DNA of 64,000 bases from Streptomyces fradiae ATCC 10745 = DSM 40063 (GTDB taxonomy: Bacteria; Actinomycetota; Actinomycetes; Streptomycetales; Streptomycetaceae): NCBI RefSeq assembly GCF_008704425.1, contig NZ_CP023696.1, positions 186,001-250,000 on the forward strand, written 5' to 3'. The position numbers and the translations under genes were made by a program. Below are positions 42,210 through 50,268 of this stretch, piece by piece (position 1 is the first letter of the stretch; every line of letters begins with the position of its first letter). The notes beneath the pieces are model-generated. The model was given only the letters and a program-made list of their open reading frames with translations. It searched no databases and was not told where the DNA came from.

Positions 42210-44816
42210 GTGAGAAAGCCACTTGTCCGACGGCGTCTGGGCGCGGCGCTGCCGCTGGCCCTGGCCGTCACGCTGGGCGCGGGCCTGCTGGCCGAGCCGG
42301 CCGGCGCCCGCACCGGGCCCGCGGCGCCCGTCGCCCGCGTCGCCGCCGCCGACGGCGGCGGCGAGCACACCGGTCCCCCGCCGGTGGCCCAGTCCCCCAC
42401 CGCCGAGACCGGGCACGTCGGCAGGGGGCGCCTGAAGCCGTCCCAGATCCCGCCGCTCGCGGCGGACAAGGACGCGCTCAAGGAGTCCTACGGGGAGCAC
42501 GGCAGGCCGCCGGTCCCCGCCGACTCACCCGACACCGCGAGCGGCAAGCGGACCGGCAAGGCCGCCACCGCGGACGCCGCCGCCGCGTGCGACGTCTCCG
42601 ACTTCACCTCCCGCACCGGCAGCGCCCTGGTGCAGCAGATCAAGGCGTCCACGCCCGACTGCGTCAACACCCTGTTCAACGTGACCGGGGGCGACGCCTA
42701 CCACGCCTTCCGCGAAGCGCAGATGGCCACCGTCGCCTACGCCCTGCGCGACACCGCGGCGTACTACCCCGGCGACGGCAGCACGGGCATGCCGCAGCTC
42801 GTGCTCTACCTGCGCGCCGGCTACTACGTGCAGTACTACAACCCCGGCACGGTGGGCTCCTACGGCAGCACCCTGCGGACCGCCATCCGGGCGGGGCTGG
42901 ACACCTTCTTCGCGCACCCGCGCTCCCGCGACGTCACCGACGGGAACGGCGAGTCGCTCGCCGAGGCCGTCATCCTCATCGACAGCGCCGAGGAGAACGC
43001 CCGCTACATATCCGTCGTCAAGCGGCTGCTGGCGGAGTACGACTCCTCCTGGAACACCTCGCGCCACATGCTCGCCGCGGTCAACAACGTCTACACGGTG
43101 ACCTTCCGCGGCCACCAGGTGCCCGCCTTCGTGACGGCGGTCCAGGCGGACCCCAGCCTGCTCGACTCCCTCCACTCCTTCGCCTCCCGTCACCTGGCGC
43201 TCCTGGGGACCGAGCACTCCTACCTCACGTCCAACGCCGGCCGTGAACTCGGCCGGTTCCTCCAGCACTCCGCGCTGCGCGCCAAGGTCCGCCCGCTGGC
43301 GGCCGGCCTTCTGAACGCCAGCTCGATCAAGGGAGCCACCGCCCCCCTCTGGGTCGGCGTGGCCGAGATGACCGACTTCTACGACAAGGCGAACTGCGCC
43401 TACTTCGGCACCTGCGACCTCCAGCGGCAGCTCGCGGACGCCGTGCTGCCGGTACGGCACTCCTGCAGCGCCGGCATCACCGTCCGGGCCCAGCAGATGA
43501 CCTCGGGCGAGCTGTCCACGAGCTGCGCCAGCCTCCTCGGCCAGGACGCGTACTTCCACAACCTGGTGCGGGACAGCGGCCCCGTCGCGGGCGACCGCAA
43601 CTCGACGATCGAGGTCGTGGTCTTCGACTCCAGCGCCGACTACCAGACCTACGCCGGCGCCATGTACGGGATCGACACCAACAACGGCGGCATGTACCTG
43701 GAGGGCGACCCGGCGGCGGCGGGCAACCAGCCCCGCTTCATCGCCTACGAGGCCGAGTGGCTGCGTCCGGCCTTCCAGATCTGGAACCTGAACCACGAGT
43801 ACACGCACTACCTCGACGGCCGCTACAACATGCACGGCGACTTCGGCTCCAACATCACCACGCCGACCGTCTGGTGGATCGAGGGCTTCGCCGAGTACGT
43901 CTCCTACTCCTACCGCGGTGTCCCCTACACCCAGGCGATGACCGAGGCCGGCCGGCGCACGTACGCGCTGAGCACCCTCTTCGACACCACGTACAGCCAT
44001 GACACGACCCGCGTCTACCGCTGGGGCTACCTCGCCGCGCGGTACATGCTGGAGAACCACCGCGCCGACGTGGACACGGTCCTGGGCCACTACCGCACCG
44101 GCGACTGGAACGCCGCGCGCGCCCATCTGACCCGCACCATCGGCACCCGCTACGACAGCGACTGGTACACCTGGCTGGCCGGCTGCGCGGCCGGCGACTG
44201 CGGCGGCGGCACCAACCCGCCCGGCAACCAGCCCCCCACGGCGGCGTTCACCACCTCCGTGCAGGACCTGTCCGTCCGCTTCACCGACCAGTCCACCGAC
44301 CCCGACGGCACCGTCGCCGCCAGGTCCTGGAACTTCGGCGACGGCACCACCTCCACCGCCACCAGCCCCGCCAAGACGTACGCGGCGGCCGGCACCTACA
44401 CGGTGAAGCTGACCGTCACCGACGACAAGGGCGCCACCGCCACCGCCACGAGGACGGTCACCGTCAGCGCCGGCGGAGGCACCGTCGCCGAGTGCACCGG
44501 GGCCGACCCCCGGGAGCTGGGCCGGAACTGCCAGCGCAGCGGCCAGACCGCCACCACCGGGAACTACGCCTACCTGTACCTCTACATCCCGGCGGGCACC
44601 ACCCGGCTCACGATCGCCACCTCCGGCGGCACGGGTGACGCGGACCTGTACTACAGCTCCACCGGCTGGCCGGGCACCGGCAGCCACACCCACCGGGCCA
44701 CGGGTGCCGGCAACAGCCACACCCTCACCGTCGACAACCCTCCGGCGGGCGCGCACTACATCAGCCTGCACGCCGTGAGCGGCTTCGGCGGGGTCACCGT
44801 CAGCACCCGCTACTGA
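42210..44816 (+). CDS. Secreted M9 collagenase with PKD and PPC domains
   Basis: Extracellular zinc protease that cleaves native collagen, 868 residues. Signal peptide about 1-33 (RRRLGAALPLALAVTLGAGL); then a peptidase M9N activator domain (about 125-410) and the catalytic domain with zinc motif HEYTH (H529-H533) and downstream glutamate in EGFAEY (E558/E562). A PKD domain (about 672-757, WNFGDGTTSTATSPAKTY) and a C-terminal PPC collagen-binding-like domain (about 760-868) complete the usual Streptomyces/Clostridium layout. I choose GTG 42210, five bases after GGGAGG; an in-frame ATG at 42198 lies before that Shine-Dalgarno. Followed by a strong terminator. Confidence 0.95.
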   Translation: MRKPLVRRRLGAALPLALAVTLGAGLLAEPAGARTGPAAPVARVAAADGGGEHTGPPPVAQSPTAETGHVGRGRLKPSQIPPLAADKDALKESYGEHGRPPVPADSPDTASGKRTGKAATADAAAACDVSDFTSRTGSALVQQIKASTPDCVNTLFNVTGGDAYHAFREAQMATVAYALRDTAAYYPGDGSTGMPQLVLYLRAGYYVQYYNPGTVGSYGSTLRTAIRAGLDTFFAHPRSRDVTDGNGESLAEAVILIDSAEENARYISVVKRLLAEYDSSWNTSRHMLAAVNNVYTVTFRGHQVPAFVTAVQADPSLLDSLHSFASRHLALLGTEHSYLTSNAGRELGRFLQHSALRAKVRPLAAGLLNASSIKGATAPLWVGVAEMTDFYDKANCAYFGTCDLQRQLADAVLPVRHSCSAGITVRAQQMTSGELSTSCASLLGQDAYFHNLVRDSGPVAGDRNSTIEVVVFDSSADYQTYAGAMYGIDTNNGGMYLEGDPAAAGNQPRFIAYEAEWLRPAFQIWNLNHEYTHYLDGRYNMHGDFGSNITTPTVWWIEGFAEYVSYSYRGVPYTQAMTEAGRRTYALSTLFDTTYSHDTTRVYRWGYLAARYMLENHRADVDTVLGHYRTGDWNAARAHLTRTIGTRYDSDWYTWLAGCAAGDCGGGTNPPGNQPPTAAFTTSVQDLSVRFTDQSTDPDGTVAARSWNFGDGTTSTATSPAKTYAAAGTYTVKLTVTDDKGATATATRTVTVSAGGGTVAECTGADPRELGRNCQRSGQTATTGNYAYLYLYIPAGTTRLTIATSGGTGDADLYYSSTGWPGTGSHTHRATGAGNSHTLTVDNPPAGAHYISLHAVSGFGGVTVSTRY

Positions 44817-44833
44817 CCGGCGACCGGCCACAA

Positions 44834-44877
44834 GCCCGAGGCCCGGAACCCCGTACAGCGGGTTCCGGGCCTCGGGC
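44834..44877. terminator. Perfect 18-bp bidirectional terminator
   Basis: GCCCGAGGCCCGGAACCC pairs perfectly with its complement across an 8-base loop (CGTACAGC). It separates the collagenase from the convergent epimerase gene and can end both transcripts. Confidence 0.85.
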
Positions 44878-44907
44878 CTGCCGCGCGGGCGGCGGTGTGC
44901 GCGTGCT

Positions 44908-45909
44908 TCAGAGGGTGAAGCCGGCCGGGTAGGGGTCCGACGGGTCGAGCAGGTACTGCGCGGTACCGGTGATCCAGGCGCGGCCGGTGACGGACGGCAG
45001 GACGGCCGGGCGGCCGCCGACCGCCGTCTCGCCCAGGACCCGCCCGACGAACCGCGAGCCGATGAACGACTCGTTGACGAAGTCCCGGCCGGCCGGCAGC
45101 AGTCCGCGGGCGTGGAGCTGCGCCATCCGGGCGCTGGTGCCCGTCCCGCAGGGCGACCGGTCGAACCAGCCGGGGTGGATCGCCATGGCGTGCCGCGAGT
45201 GCTCCGCGGTCGATCCCGGGGCCTCCAGGTAGACGTGGTGGCACACGTCGATCTCCGGGTTCTCCGGGTGGGCGACCGGGTTCTGCTCGTTGACGGCGTC
45301 CATGACGGCCAGTCCGGCGTCGAGGAGCCGCTGCTTGTGCGCCCGGTCGAAGGGGATGCCGAGGTCCTCGGTGCGGACGAAGGCGTAGAAGTTGCCGCCG
45401 TAGGCGATGTCGTAGCGCACCGGCCCGTAGCCCGGCACGTCGACGACCTGGTCCAGGGCGTGGCAGTACGACGCCACGTTCTCCAGCGTCACCGCCTCGG
45501 CGCGGCCGTCGCGCACCCGGACCCGCGCCGTGACCAGCCCCGCCGGGGTGTCGAGCCGTACCAGGGTCTCCGGCTCCACCACCTCGACCATGCCGGTCTC
45601 GACGAGGACCGTCGCGACGCCCATGGTGCCGTGGCCGCACATCGGCAGGCAGCCGGAGACCTCGATGAAGAGCACGCCGTAGTCGGCGTCGGGCCGGGTC
45701 GGGGGCTGCAGGATGGCCCCCGACATCGACGCGTGGCCGCGCGGCTCGCACATGAGCAGGGTGCGCAGGTCGTCGCGCTCGGCGACGAACCGCTGCCGGC
45801 GCTCGAACATCGTCGCGCCGGGGAGGACGCCCACCCCGCCCGTGATCACACGGGTGGGCATCCCCTCGGTGTGCGAGTCGACGGCGTGGTAGCAGACGGT
45901 CGAGCGCAT
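44908..45909 (-). CDS. 4-hydroxyproline 2-epimerase (proline racemase family)
   Basis: Converts trans-4-hydroxy-L-proline to cis-4-hydroxy-D-proline, the entry step of bacterial hydroxyproline degradation. 333 residues. Both catalytic cysteines are present: C91 in PMCGHGTMG and C254 in RSPCGTGTSA. This separates it from trans-3-hydroxyproline dehydratases, where the first is Thr. VDSHTEGMPTRV at the start and GNFYAF are family signatures. Proline racemase activity cannot be excluded by motif, but the gene is two bases from a Pyr4H2C-deaminase-like gene and near the dehydrogenase subunits, which favours hydroxyproline. Corresponds to LhpA/HypRE-type enzymes. Confidence 0.88.
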   Translation of the reverse strand: MRSTVCYHAVDSHTEGMPTRVITGGVGVLPGATMFERRQRFVAERDDLRTLLMCEPRGHASMSGAILQPPTRPDADYGVLFIEVSGCLPMCGHGTMGVATVLVETGMVEVVEPETLVRLDTPAGLVTARVRVRDGRAEAVTLENVASYCHALDQVVDVPGYGPVRYDIAYGGNFYAFVRTEDLGIPFDRAHKQRLLDAGLAVMDAVNEQNPVAHPENPEIDVCHHVYLEAPGSTAEHSRHAMAIHPGWFDRSPCGTGTSARMAQLHARGLLPAGRDFVNESFIGSRFVGRVLGETAVGGRPAVLPSVTGRAWITGTAQYLLDPSDPYPAGFTL

Positions 45910-45911
45910 CG

Positions 45912-46808
45912 TCAGCGCACCCCGGCGTCGACGAGCGCCTGGGTGGCGGCGCGCACGACGGCCTCCGTCTCGGGGGCGAGCGGCTGCCGCGGGGGGCGGC
46001 AGCGTCCGCCGCGGCGGCCGATCATGTCCTGGCCGAGCTTGATGGCCTGGACGAACTCGGTCTTGCTGTCCCAGCGCAGGACCGGGTGCAGCTCGCGGTA
46101 GAGCGGCAGCGCCGTCTGGAGGTCCCCGGAGACGGACGCCTCGTACAGGGCGAGGCAGGCCCGCGGGAAGACCTGCGGGTACCCGGCGACCCAGCCCTTG
46201 GCGCCGGCGATGCCGACCTCCAGCACGGTGTCGTCGGTGCCGATCATGAGGTCGAGGCCGGGGGCCAGCTCGGAGATCTCGTAGCAGCGGCGGACGTCGC
46301 CGGAGAACTCCTTGACACCGACGATGAACCCCTCGGCGTGGAGCTTGGCCAGCAGCTCGGGGCGCAGGTCCACCTTGGTGTCGATCGGGTTGTTGTACGC
46401 GGTGACGGGCAGGCCGACCGAGGCCACCTGCTCGAAGTGCTCGAGGACGGCGCGGTCGTCGGCGCGGTAGGCGTTGGGGGGCAGGCACATGACGGCCTGG
46501 CAGCCCGCGTCCTTGGCGAACCGGGCGTGCCGCACCGCCTCGCGGGCGCCGTAGGCGCCGACCCCGGGCATGACGGTGAAGCCGTCGGGGGCGTGGGCGA
46601 CGGCCGTCTCGACGACGCGGTCGCGCTCCTCGTCCGTCAGGGTCTGGTACTCGCCCAGGGACCCGTTCGGCGCGACGCCGTGCAGCCCCTGCTCGGCGAG
46701 CCAGGCGACGCTCTCGCCGAAGGCGCCCAGGTCGACCGCGAGGTCGTCGTCGAACGGCAGGCTGGTCGCGACGATGACGCCGTGCCAGGGCTTGCGGGTC
46801 TCGCTCAT
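45912..46808 (-). CDS. DapA-family deaminase (delta1-pyrroline-4-hydroxy-2-carboxylate deaminase)
   Basis: Class I aldolase-fold enzyme of the dihydrodipicolinate synthase/N-acetylneuraminate lyase family, 298 residues. The Schiff-base lysine is K166 (GVKEFSGD) and the assisting tyrosine Y138 (VTAYNNP); the substrate loop reads NGSLGEYQTL in place of the DapA GTTGE pattern. In the hydroxyproline route (LhpC/HypD-type) it turns the product of D-hydroxyproline dehydrogenase into alpha-ketoglutarate semialdehyde and ammonia. The assignment to that step rests on context with the epimerase and dehydrogenase genes. ATG 46808 has AAGGAG seven bases upstream. Confidence 0.85.
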   Translation of the reverse strand: MSETRKPWHGVIVATSLPFDDDLAVDLGAFGESVAWLAEQGLHGVAPNGSLGEYQTLTDEERDRVVETAVAHAPDGFTVMPGVGAYGAREAVRHARFAKDAGCQAVMCLPPNAYRADDRAVLEHFEQVASVGLPVTAYNNPIDTKVDLRPELLAKLHAEGFIVGVKEFSGDVRRCYEISELAPGLDLMIGTDDTVLEVGIAGAKGWVAGYPQVFPRACLALYEASVSGDLQTALPLYRELHPVLRWDSKTEFVQAIKLGQDMIGRRGGRCRPPRQPLAPETEAVVRAATQALVDAGVR

Positions 46809-47202
46809 GAACACTCCTTGTCGGTGGTGCGTGGGTGGGTGGTGCGTGGGTGGGTGGTGTGTGGGTGGGTGGTGTGTGGGTGGGCGGGTGGTGCGTCCGT
46901 ACCGGGTCGGTTCCGGGTCGGTTCCGGGTCGGTGGTACGCCGGAAGGGGGTCGGTCTGTGGTCGGCACCGCGTCGGTACGCGTCGGTACCGCGTCGTGCC
47001 ACGTCCGTGGCCGTCCGCGGGGACGGTCACGCGCCGGTGCGGCGCGGGCCGCCGGGGCGGCCGGGGCACCGGGCTGGGCCGCCGGGGTCACCGGGGCGGT
47101 GGGCGCCGTCGGGGTTGCCGGGGTCGGCGAACCTGTGGGGAGGGACCAGGGCGGGCGGCGCTGTCCGGTGCCCCGGCGCACCGGAGCCGCCCGCCCGTCG
47201 GA
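46809..47202. other. 394-base region ahead of the deaminase-epimerase operon; repeated, no gene
   Basis: Contains four 15-bp G-rich repeats (46826-46885), then GGTCGGTTCC and GTCGGTACGC-type short repeats to about 47010, then Gly-rich-looking GCCGGGG repeats. No coding frame is supported. It separates the dehydrogenase genes from the deaminase-epimerase pair, which may therefore have their own promoter; I see no copy of the TGCAATG palindrome here. Confidence 0.55.
46826..46885. repeat. Four 15-bp repeats with G-quadruplex potential
   Basis: GGTGCGTGGGTGGGT occurs twice exactly, then GGTGTGTGGGTGGGT and GGTGTGTGGGTGGGC. The plus strand has eight GGG runs spaced by one or a few bases, so it could fold as a G-quadruplex. 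It begins about ten bases upstream of the deaminase Shine-Dalgarno, in its 5' leader or promoter. Confidence 0.9.
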
Positions 47203-48696
47203 TCAATCAGGCCCGGCAGGCCCGGCAGGCCCGCAGGGTCCAACCGGCTCGTCCGGCTCGTCCGGCCCGTCCGGCCCGTCCGTCCCGTCGAGGGCGGCGA
47301 GGGCGCCGAGGGTGACCGGCACCGCAACGAGTCGTTCCGCCGGTTCGTAGGCCCGCTCCCGTGCCGCCAGGCAGTGCACGGCCGGCCCGCACATCCGTCC
47401 CTGGCACCAGCCCATGCCGGCCCGGGTCAGCTGCTTGACCTGCCGGTGGTCGCGGGCCCCGCCCTCGGCGCAGGCGGCGCGGACCGCGTCCGCGGTCACC
47501 TCCTCGCAGCGGCACACGACGGTCTCGCCGGTCAGCCACGCGGGCCAGGCGGGCGGGAGCGGGTGCGCGCGGGCCATCGCCTCGGCGAAGGCCCGGTGCC
47601 GGGCCACCGCCGCGCGCACCGCCGCCAGGCTCCGCTCGCCCGGCCGGCGGGCACCGGAGTCGGCGAGGACCGAGGCGGCGGCGAGGCGGCCCTCGGCCGC
47701 CGCGAGGGCCGCCCCGCCCACCCCGCACGTCTCGCCCGCGGTGTAGAGGCCGGGGACGGTGGTGCGCTGCCCCTCGTCGACCGCGACGACCGCGTTGCCG
47801 TCGGCCGCGTCGGCCAGGGCGCAGCCGAGCGGCAGGAGCAGGTCGAGCTGGGGGGTGAAGCCCCAGCCGACTCCGACGGCGTCGACCTCGACGCGCCGCT
47901 CCGTGCCCGGCCGGGGGCGGCCGTCAGCCGTCAGGGAGGCGATCTCGACCGAGGTCACGCGGTCGTCGCCCTCCGCGCGGACGATGGCCGTGCGCGGCCG
48001 GACCGGGACGCGGTGGCGAGCGAGGACGGCGGCGTACGCGGCGCCCTCGGCCCACTTGGCGGGGTTGCGCAGCAGCGGCCCGGGGTGGCGCAGCCAGGCG
48101 CTCGGGTGGGCGGCCTCGCACACCGCGACCACCCGGGCGCCGCGCGCGGCGAGGGCGGCGGCCACCGGCAGCAGGAAGGGGCCCGTGCCGCCCAGCGCCA
48201 CGCGGCTGCCCGCGGCGACCCCGCCGCCCTTGAGGAGCGCCTGGAGGCCGCCCGCGGTGAGGACGCCGGGCAGGTCCCAGCCGGGGAAGGGCAGTTGGCG
48301 GTCGTAGGCGCCGGTCGCCACGAGGAGCCGCGGCGCGCGCAGGACCACGGCGGTCTCCCGCGGCGCGGCGCCGCGGTCGGCCGCGTGGACGGCGAAGGCG
48401 CCGTCCTCGCGGACGGCGGTCCACACGTGGTGCGCAAGGCGCAGGTCGAGCCGCCCGGCCGCGCGGCCCGCCGACAGCGCCTCGCACAGGGCCCGGTACT
48501 CGCGCAGTCCGTGGTGCAGGTCCCCGGTGGGGATGGCCGCTCGCGCGTGCTCGGGCGGATGGCGCCAGTACTGGCCGCCGAGGGCGGTGCCGGAGTCCAG
48601 CAGGACGACGCGCAGTCCGCCGGCGAGCGCGGTGGCCGCGGCGGCCATGCCGGCCGGGCCCGCGCCCACGACGACGAGGTCCGCCGGCTCAGTCAT
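47203..48696 (-). CDS. D-hydroxyproline dehydrogenase, FAD/NAD-binding and 2Fe-2S subunit
   Basis: A 497-residue flavoprotein of the HcnB/LhpE type. The N-terminal FAD motif is [13 protein letters not shown], followed by GGQYWR; a second dinucleotide fold begins VALGGTGPFLLPVA. The C-terminal part has CRCEEVT and the BFD-like cluster KQLTRAGMGWCQGRMCG, giving the cysteines for a 2Fe-2S centre. With the 2Fe-2S and DadA-like genes just upstream it forms a heterotrimer that oxidises cis-4-hydroxy-D-proline to delta1-pyrroline-4-hydroxy-2-carboxylate. The start overlaps the preceding gene by eight bases. The last about 30 residues are a Gly-Pro-rich tail with Gly-Pro-Asp and Gly-Pro-Ala triplets. 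Confidence 0.85.
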   Translation of the reverse strand: MTEPADLVVVGAGPAGMAAAATALAGGLRVVLLDSGTALGGQYWRHPPEHARAAIPTGDLHHGLREYRALCEALSAGRAAGRLDLRLAHHVWTAVREDGAFAVHAADRGAAPRETAVVLRAPRLLVATGAYDRQLPFPGWDLPGVLTAGGLQALLKGGGVAAGSRVALGGTGPFLLPVAAALAARGARVVAVCEAAHPSAWLRHPGPLLRNPAKWAEGAAYAAVLARHRVPVRPRTAIVRAEGDDRVTSVEIASLTADGRPRPGTERRVEVDAVGVGWGFTPQLDLLLPLGCALADAADGNAVVAVDEGQRTTVPGLYTAGETCGVGGAALAAAEGRLAAASVLADSGARRPGERSLAAVRAAVARHRAFAEAMARAHPLPPAWPAWLTGETVVCRCEEVTADAVRAACAEGGARDHRQVKQLTRAGMGWCQGRMCGPAVHCLAARERAYEPAERLVAVPVTLGALAALDGTDGPDGPDEPDEPVGPCGPAGPAGPD

Positions 48697-48943
48697 CGCC
48701 GTCCTCCCCGGTGGTGACGGTCATGCCGGGACGCGCCGGTACGAGGCAGGCGCGCTGCCCGCCCGCTCCGTCGACCGTCACGAGGCAGTCGAAGCAGACG
48801 CCGATCCCGCAGAAGACGCCGCGCGGGCGCCGGTGGACGCGGGTGGTGCGCCAGGCGACGCGGCCCGCGGCCACGAGGGCCGCGGCCACGGTCTGTCCCT
48901 CGACGAACGGCAGGGGCGCGCCGTCGACGACGATCTCGTTCAC
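48689..48943 (-). CDS. D-hydroxyproline dehydrogenase, small 2Fe-2S subunit
   Basis: An 84-residue ferredoxin-like subunit of the HcnA/LhpF type. It has a ubiquitin-like fold pattern (EIVVDGAPLPFVEGQTVAAA) and a C-x4-C-x2-C-x12-C cluster: C45, C50, C53 and C66, in FCGIGVCFDCLV and RACLVPA. It carries electrons between the flavin subunits. GTG start overlaps the stop of the DadA-like gene (GTGA), and its stop overlaps the next start, so the three subunits are translationally coupled. Confidence 0.85.
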   Translation of the reverse strand: MNEIVVDGAPLPFVEGQTVAAALVAAGRVAWRTTRVHRRPRGVFCGIGVCFDCLVTVDGAGGQRACLVPARPGMTVTTGEDGDD

Positions 48944-50106
48944 TTCGGGCCGCCTTCGGGGTGGAGGAAGCGGTCGGGGAGGAGTCCGGTGTGCTCGGCC
49001 GGGTCGGCGCCGCGCCAGGGGCGGCCGAGGAGGTGGGCCGTGACGAGCGCGCCGGTGGCGGGGGCGAGGCCGATGCCCGCCCCCTCGTGCCCGCAGGCGT
49101 GGACGACCCCCGGCACGCGCGGGTCGGGACCGACGACCGGCAGGTGGTCGGGGCAGTAGGGCCGGAAGCCGCGGTAGGCGCGGATCAGGTGGACCTCGCG
49201 GAGGAAGGGGAACAGGCGGCACGCCTGCGCCGCGAGCCTGGCGACGACGGCGGTGCTCATCGCCGTGTCGAAGCCGACGCGCTCCCGGCTCGCCCCGATG
49301 AGGATCGTCCCGCCGGGTGTGCCCTCGACGACGCACGAGGTCTCCAGTCCGGCGTCGGACGAGGCGACGTTGGCGATGTAGTCGGCGGAGTACACCTTGT
49401 GCCGGACCATCGGCGGCAGCGGTTCGGTCACCAGGACGAAGCCGCGGCGGGGCAGCACCTCGACGGGCGCGCCGAGCCGGCGGCCGACCTCGCCGCCCCA
49501 GGTGCCGGCGGCGTTGACGACGGCGTCGGCGGGCAGGACCCGGCCGGCGGCCGTCCGTACGCCGGTGACCCGGCCGCCTCGGCCGGTCACCGCGCCGGCG
49601 ACCTCCCCGGTGTGGTGGCGCGCGCCGTGCCGCACGGCGGCCCGCAGCAGCGCGGCCGCCGCCAGCACCGGCTGCACCTGCGCGTCCTGCGGGTAGTGGA
49701 CGCCGCCGGGGATGCCGGGCGCGAGGTGGGGTTCGAGGTCCCGCACCCGGTCGACCGGCTCGGTGCGGACACCGGCCGCCTCCTGCCGCGCGGCGAACGC
49801 GCGGAGCGCGGTGAGGCCCTCGGCTCCGCTGGCGACGACCAGGCCGCCCTTGGCCTCCAGTTCGAACGACCGCGCCCCGAGCTCCTGGCCGGCCTCGTCC
49901 CACAGGGCGCGGCTCAGCCGTGCCAGGGCGAGCTCGGGGCCGGGCTCCTTGTCGGAGAGGAGGACGTTGCCCTCCCCGCGGCTCGTGGTCCCGGCGCCGA
50001 CCGGACCGCGGTCGACGACCGTGACGTCCATGCCCGCCGAGGCGGCGTGGAAGGCGCAGGCGGCTCCGACGACGCCCGCGCCCACGACGACGACCTTCAG
50101 TGCCAT
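48940..50106 (-). CDS. D-hydroxyproline dehydrogenase, DadA-like FAD subunit
   Basis: A 388-residue FAD-dependent amine oxidase of the DAO/DadA family, the substrate-oxidising subunit (LhpB type). The FAD motif is VVVGAGVVGAACAFHAA (residues 5-21), TTSRGEGNVL follows as the second FAD contact, and the late GHEGAGIGLAPATG closes the flavin site. It heads the three-gene dehydrogenase operon. ATG 50106 is preceded by GAGGAGGGGG. The divergent alpha-ketoglutarate-semialdehyde dehydrogenase starts 163 bases away, with a perfect palindrome between. Confidence 0.87.
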   Translation of the reverse strand: MALKVVVVGAGVVGAACAFHAASAGMDVTVVDRGPVGAGTTSRGEGNVLLSDKEPGPELALARLSRALWDEAGQELGARSFELEAKGGLVVASGAEGLTALRAFAARQEAAGVRTEPVDRVRDLEPHLAPGIPGGVHYPQDAQVQPVLAAAALLRAAVRHGARHHTGEVAGAVTGRGGRVTGVRTAAGRVLPADAVVNAAGTWGGEVGRRLGAPVEVLPRRGFVLVTEPLPPMVRHKVYSADYIANVASSDAGLETSCVVEGTPGGTILIGASRERVGFDTAMSTAVVARLAAQACRLFPFLREVHLIRAYRGFRPYCPDHLPVVGPDPRVPGVVHACGHEGAGIGLAPATGALVTAHLLGRPWRGADPAEHTGLLPDRFLHPEGGPK

Positions 50107-50168
50107 CGCCCCCTCCTCTACGACCTCCGGTGGGCTGGTCCGGACCTGCGCGGCCCGACCAGCTCTGT

Positions 50169-50188
50169 GCAATGTCACATGACATTGC
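50169..50188. promoter_or_regulatory. Perfect 20-base palindrome between the two hydroxyproline operons
   Basis: GCAATGTCA-CA-TGACATTGC has complementary 9-base arms around CA. It lies between the divergent dehydrogenase-subunit and aldehyde-dehydrogenase starts, next to a CTATAC -10-like box at 50194. Similar sequence appears in the collagenase and gntR promoters, so it is the strongest candidate operator of the GntR regulator. Confidence 0.7.
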
Positions 50189-50268
50189 TTAGGCTATACA
50201 TCCGACCGACCCGAAGACAACGCCGCCCGCGGCGTGACTTCGACCAGAACTGGCGAGGGTGGAGCCCT

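Noticed and set aside
44908..45909. Trans-3-hydroxyproline dehydratase
   Set aside because: Both active-site cysteines (C91, C254) are present; dehydratases have Thr at the second catalytic position's partner, and the operon carries the 4-hydroxyproline route.
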